A stretch of 8,838 nucleotides of DNA. It comes from a bacterium (GTDB lineage Bacteria; Zixibacteria; MSB-5A5; GN15; FEB-12). The stretch's first letter is position 1. Every line of letters begins with the position of its first letter. The notes beneath the pieces are model-generated. The model had not been told where the DNA came from, searched no databases, and saw only the letters and a program-made list of their open reading frames with translations. The stretch spans positions 1 to 8,838 of the forward strand of contig JAUXBJ010000043.1 of the NCBI GenBank assembly GCA_030619425.1, read 5' to 3'. The translations under genes were made by a program, and so were the position numbers. Positions 7,599 to 8,838 of the stretch are shown here, piece by piece.

Positions 7599-7769
7599 AC
7601 CCCTGCGAAGGCAGGGGTCCATCTTCTCTTGTACGTCGAAACCCCTGGTCCGAAGGACCGCCCTGAGCGCAGTCCAAGGGCGGGTTTCGACAGTCTGTAT
7701 TGATTGCGACCGCAAGAACGGAAAGCAGGAAATCGGCTTCGCTGATGTCGAAACCACAGGGGTTTCGAC
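7599..7769. repeat. Cluster of intergenic hairpin repeats
   Basis: Most of the 356-bp gene-free stretch 7450-7805 is palindromic. Unit 1 (7599-7618) is a perfect 8-bp stem with a GAAG loop, ACCCCTGC/GCAGGGGT. Unit 2 (7635-7691) has 10-bp outer arms GTCGAAACCC/GGGTTTCGAC enclosing GGTCC-GAA-GGACC (7647-7659) and GCCCT/AGGGC (7660-7681), a cloverleaf-like fold. A weaker G-U-containing stem lies at 7732-7746. Unit 3 (7747-7769) is GTCGAAACC/GGTTTCGAC with a 5-nt loop. The 9-mer GTCGAAACC occurs four times counting both orientations. The C-C-C-T-G-C-G-A-A-G-G-C-A-G-G-G-G and C-C-T-G-A-G-C-G-C-A-G-T-C-x-A-A-G-G types resemble intergenic REP-like repeats common in bacterial genomes. They may also end ferritin transcription. 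Confidence 0.8.
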
Positions 7770-7805
7770 CTACGGTTACTTATGATGGGTCGCGTACCGA
7801 GCTTG

Positions 7806-8318
7806 TCAGGCCTGCTCGCCGGCTGCGGGTGCCCGCAGGTCCATAATACGGCTTTCCAAAAGTAGTATCTGGTCCGGCGTCCTGGCCATCTTGACCAAGT
7901 TCAGGAGTTCCTTGGCCGTGGCGACTTCCTCGACCTGCTCATCGACAAACCAGTTCAGGAAATTATGGGTAGCATGGTCCTTCGCCTCTATAGCTACGTC
8001 GACACATTCGTTGATGTTTCCGGTTACCTGAATCTCGTGATTGACAGCGGCCTGGATAATCGCCTCAACCGAGTCCCAGTCGGACGGGGGCTCTTCCAAC
8101 GCCAGCAGTTTAACCTCGGCATCCTGGTCCAGCAGGTACTTGGCCATCTTCAACGCATGGGCCTGCTCTTCAGCCGCCTGCTGTGTAAACCACTCGGCAA
8201 ATACTTTCAAACCCATCGACTCGAACTCGAAAACCATCTGCTGGTAGAGCCAGTAGGAGTAGTACTCATACTTGATCTGCATGTTCAGCCGGTCGGCTAC
8301 TTTCTTCGAAATCATCAT
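7806..8318 (-). CDS. Bacterial non-haem ferritin
   Basis: A 170-residue cytoplasmic iron-storage protein of the FtnA type, which assembles into a 24-mer cage and oxidises Fe(II). All ferroxidase ligands expected from E. coli FtnA are visible, shifted by one: Glu18 (Y-E-Y-Y), Glu51 and His54 (A-E-E-Q-A-H), Glu95 (N-H-E-I), Gln128 and Glu131 (D-E-Q-V-E-E). Residues 118-124 (HNFLNWF) match the fourth-helix signature. ATG at 8318 is chosen because AAGGAG lies 10-15 nt upstream; the adjacent ATG at 8315 would remove one residue. No clear -10/-35 pair or Fur-type box was recognised upstream, so regulation is unknown. The hairpin cluster lies just after the stop. Confidence 0.96.
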   Translation of the reverse strand: MMISKKVADRLNMQIKYEYYSYWLYQQMVFEFESMGLKVFAEWFTQQAAEEQAHALKMAKYLLDQDAEVKLLALEEPPSDWDSVEAIIQAAVNHEIQVTGNINECVDVAIEAKDHATHNFLNWFVDEQVEEVATAKELLNLVKMARTPDQILLLESRIMDLRAPAAGEQA

Positions 8319-8499
8319 AATCCATCTCTCCTTGTCGTCATGTTATTTTCATAAACCAACATCGCTTACCGCGAGAGGTTCCCAATTTTGCCATTTGGCG
8401 TAAGAAATCAAGGGGTAATTGACAAAAGGTAGGTGCCTGATGTCGGCAGATATGGACATCCGCCAACCACGGGATCCGCCGAAACGGGAGAAACGACGC
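8319..8499. other. Divergent intergenic region upstream of ferritin
   Basis: About 180 bp separating minus-strand ferritin from the plus-strand promoter at 8500. It is AT-richer near 8340-8420. Apart from the ferritin ribosome site (8326-8333), nothing definite was recognised. Confidence 0.4.
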
Positions 8500-8527
8500 T
8501 TGACTTGTTCGCTGACTTTGCTATACT
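8500..8527 (+). promoter_or_regulatory. Predicted sigma70-type promoter of the HTH remnant
   Basis: TTGACT (8500-8505) and TATACT (8522-8527), each 5 of 6 to consensus, are 16 bp apart. Transcription would begin near 8534, heading away from ferritin. Confidence 0.6.
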
Positions 8528-8549
8528 CTGCTCATTAGTTGCATGGACG

Positions 8550-8565
8550 CTACCTGCGAAGGTAG
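8550..8565 (+). promoter_or_regulatory. GNRA-loop hairpin over a possible ribosome site
   Basis: A perfect 6-bp stem, CTACCT (8550-8555) and AGGTAG (8560-8565), is closed by a GCGA tetraloop. Its 3' arm includes the only purine-rich ribosome-site candidate before the ATG at 8567, so in RNA it could reduce translation. This is a structural observation only. Confidence 0.35.
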
Positions 8566-8566
8566 A

Positions 8567-8708
8567 ATGAACGACCAGGTGGATAACAGTCGAACGAACG
8601 GCGGAATGCTTTCCGATGGGCAAATCGACTGTCTATAAGCTGGGGCGTGAGAACCACATCCCAGTCCACAAGGCCGGGCGAGAAGAAAGGAGCAAGCATT
8701 TGAAATGA
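8567..8708 (+). pseudogene. Frameshifted excisionase/MerR-like helix-turn-helix gene
   Basis: Read in one frame from 8577, the DNA encodes RWITVERTAECFPMGKSTVY, then K-L-G-R-E-N-H-I-P-V-H-K-A-G-R, and a stop at 8706. This is a close pattern match to the excisionase-type HTH_17 domain (W-L-T-V-x-E-x-A-x-x-x-x-x-x-S-T-V-Y-x-x-x-x-x-x-x-I-P-x-x-K-x-G-R), which binds DNA. That frame has a TGA at 8568-8570 and no start ahead of the domain. The ATG at 8567 is one frame away and would read into the domain if one base in G-A-C-C-A-G-G (8573-8579) were removed. The usual C-terminal wing and W-R-F segment are also absent. An in-frame ATG at 8616 yields only 30 residues lacking helix 1. A disrupted gene is most likely; a sequencing error or programmed frameshift are alternatives. 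Confidence 0.55.
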
Positions 8709-8718
8709 AAGGCGTTAG

Positions 8719-8754
8719 CTGTAAGAAAAGAAGTTGCGGCAACTTCTTATACAG
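8719..8754 (+). repeat. Strong inverted repeat downstream of the HTH remnant
   Basis: A 9-bp perfect stem AAGAAGTTG/CAACTTCTT (8728-8748) with a CGG loop is extended by outer arms CTGTA (8719-8723) and TACAG (8750-8754). No T-tract follows, so it is not a classical terminator. Confidence 0.5.
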
Positions 8755-8760
8755 AAGGAA

Positions 8761-8797
8761 ACAGCCTGTGTTTGCCGTTTTATACAGGCTGTATAAT
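8761..8797 (+). promoter_or_regulatory. Twin ACAG-N-CTGT palindromes overlapping a TATAAT box
   Basis: ACAGCCTGT (8761-8769) and ACAGGCTGT (8784-8792) are centred 23 bp apart. The second sits within the larger perfect palindrome TTATACAGGCTGTATAA (8780-8796). A consensus TATAAT (8792-8797) overlaps its right arm, with only a weak -35 candidate (TTTGCC at 8771-8776, spacing 15). Transcription would start near 8804, 17 nt before the ATG at 8821. The layout suggests an operator-controlled promoter. Confidence 0.45.
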
Positions 8798-8820
8798 CAT
8801 TGTTAGACATGGAGAGACAT

Positions 8821-8838
8821 ATGAAAAAGCGTGCACCA
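8821..8838 (+). CDS. Start of a plus-strand gene cut by the window edge
   Basis: ATG at 8821 begins MKKRAP before the sequence ends. GGAG (8811-8814) lies 6 nt upstream, an ideal ribosome-site spacing, and the promoter-like TATAAT and palindromes precede it. An in-frame ATG at 8809 would add four residues but would place the GGAG inside the gene. A basic M-K-K-R start is compatible with a signal peptide or a cytoplasmic protein. Nothing more can be said. Confidence 0.5.

Noticed and set aside
7563..7757. A 64-codon minus-strand open frame
   Set aside because: It lies entirely in the hairpin-repeat cluster, and its predicted product is the typical translation of such repeats.
8586..8632. Possible structured RNA or riboswitch built on the 8-bp pair ACAGTCGA/TCGACTGT
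   Set aside because: The same bases encode the HTH motif, no known riboswitch consensus was recognised, and an 8-bp pair at this distance is expected by chance in a window this size.
8408..8742. Two overlapping minus-strand open frames (8408-8623 and 8521-8742)
   Set aside because: No recognisable motif or ribosome site; they overlap the plus-strand promoter and the HTH remnant.
8705..8806. 33-codon Cys- and Arg-rich open frame starting in an ATGA overlap with the HTH stop
   Set aside because: It has a distant ribosome site, no family resemblance, and covers the hairpin and palindromes; likely chance.
8690..8838. Retron-like non-coding RNA before a reverse transcriptase start
   Set aside because: A hairpin and a T-T-A-G-C string are present, but no convincing a1/a2 flanking repeats, and only six codons of the next gene are visible.

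Overview
The window looks like ordinary bacterial chromosome from an uncultured, Gram-negative-type lineage with moderately high GC. The exported proteins (a lipoprotein, a secreted beta-propeller, and a YbbR protein lying directly before tsaD) suggest a member of the FCB superphylum, such as Zixibacteria, Latescibacteria or Gemmatimonadota. That placement is an inference from gene style, not a phylogenetic result. Several sigma70-like promoters with 16-17 bp spacers are visible. No rRNA, tRNA, CRISPR array or intact mobile element was found.

Nearly all genes are on the minus strand, so they are described here from right to left. A ferritin with a complete ferroxidase centre (7806-8318) is followed by about 350 bp of non-coding DNA. 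This stretch holds a cluster of hairpin repeats (7599-7769) and the promoter of the next transcription unit. That unit encodes a small CxxC carboxymuconolactone decarboxylase/AhpD-type protein (7096-7449) and a secreted protein resembling DUF4846 (6227-7099), joined by an ATGA overlap. After a 213 bp gap with its own promoter comes a compact series: an endonuclease V homologue (5294-6013), an M20D-type amidohydrolase (4079-5272), a secreted beta-propeller (2601-4082), a YbbR-domain membrane protein (1575-2492) and tsaD (571-1572). Three of its four junctions are tight (21 bp, an ATGA overlap and 2 bp), which suggests shared transcription and translational coupling; the fourth is about 108 bp. 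A further promoter precedes a lipoprotein (1-457) that runs off the left edge.

The right end (8320-8838) differs in character. It has a good plus-strand promoter, a frameshifted remnant of an excisionase/MerR-like helix-turn-helix gene, a strong hairpin, two ACAG-N-CTGT palindromes 23 bp apart (one overlapping a perfect TATAAT), and the first six codons of a plus-strand gene cut by the window edge. This looks like the edge of an accessory or regulatory locus.

The most notable single observation is the endonuclease V homologue. The fold signature is well preserved, but two of the normally invariant metal-binding aspartates are replaced (Asp to Glu at 43, Asp to His at 111) and the conserved active-site lysine is arginine. 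No clear, complete, previously undescribed system is visible. The best places to look are this EndoV variant and the truncated locus at the right edge.
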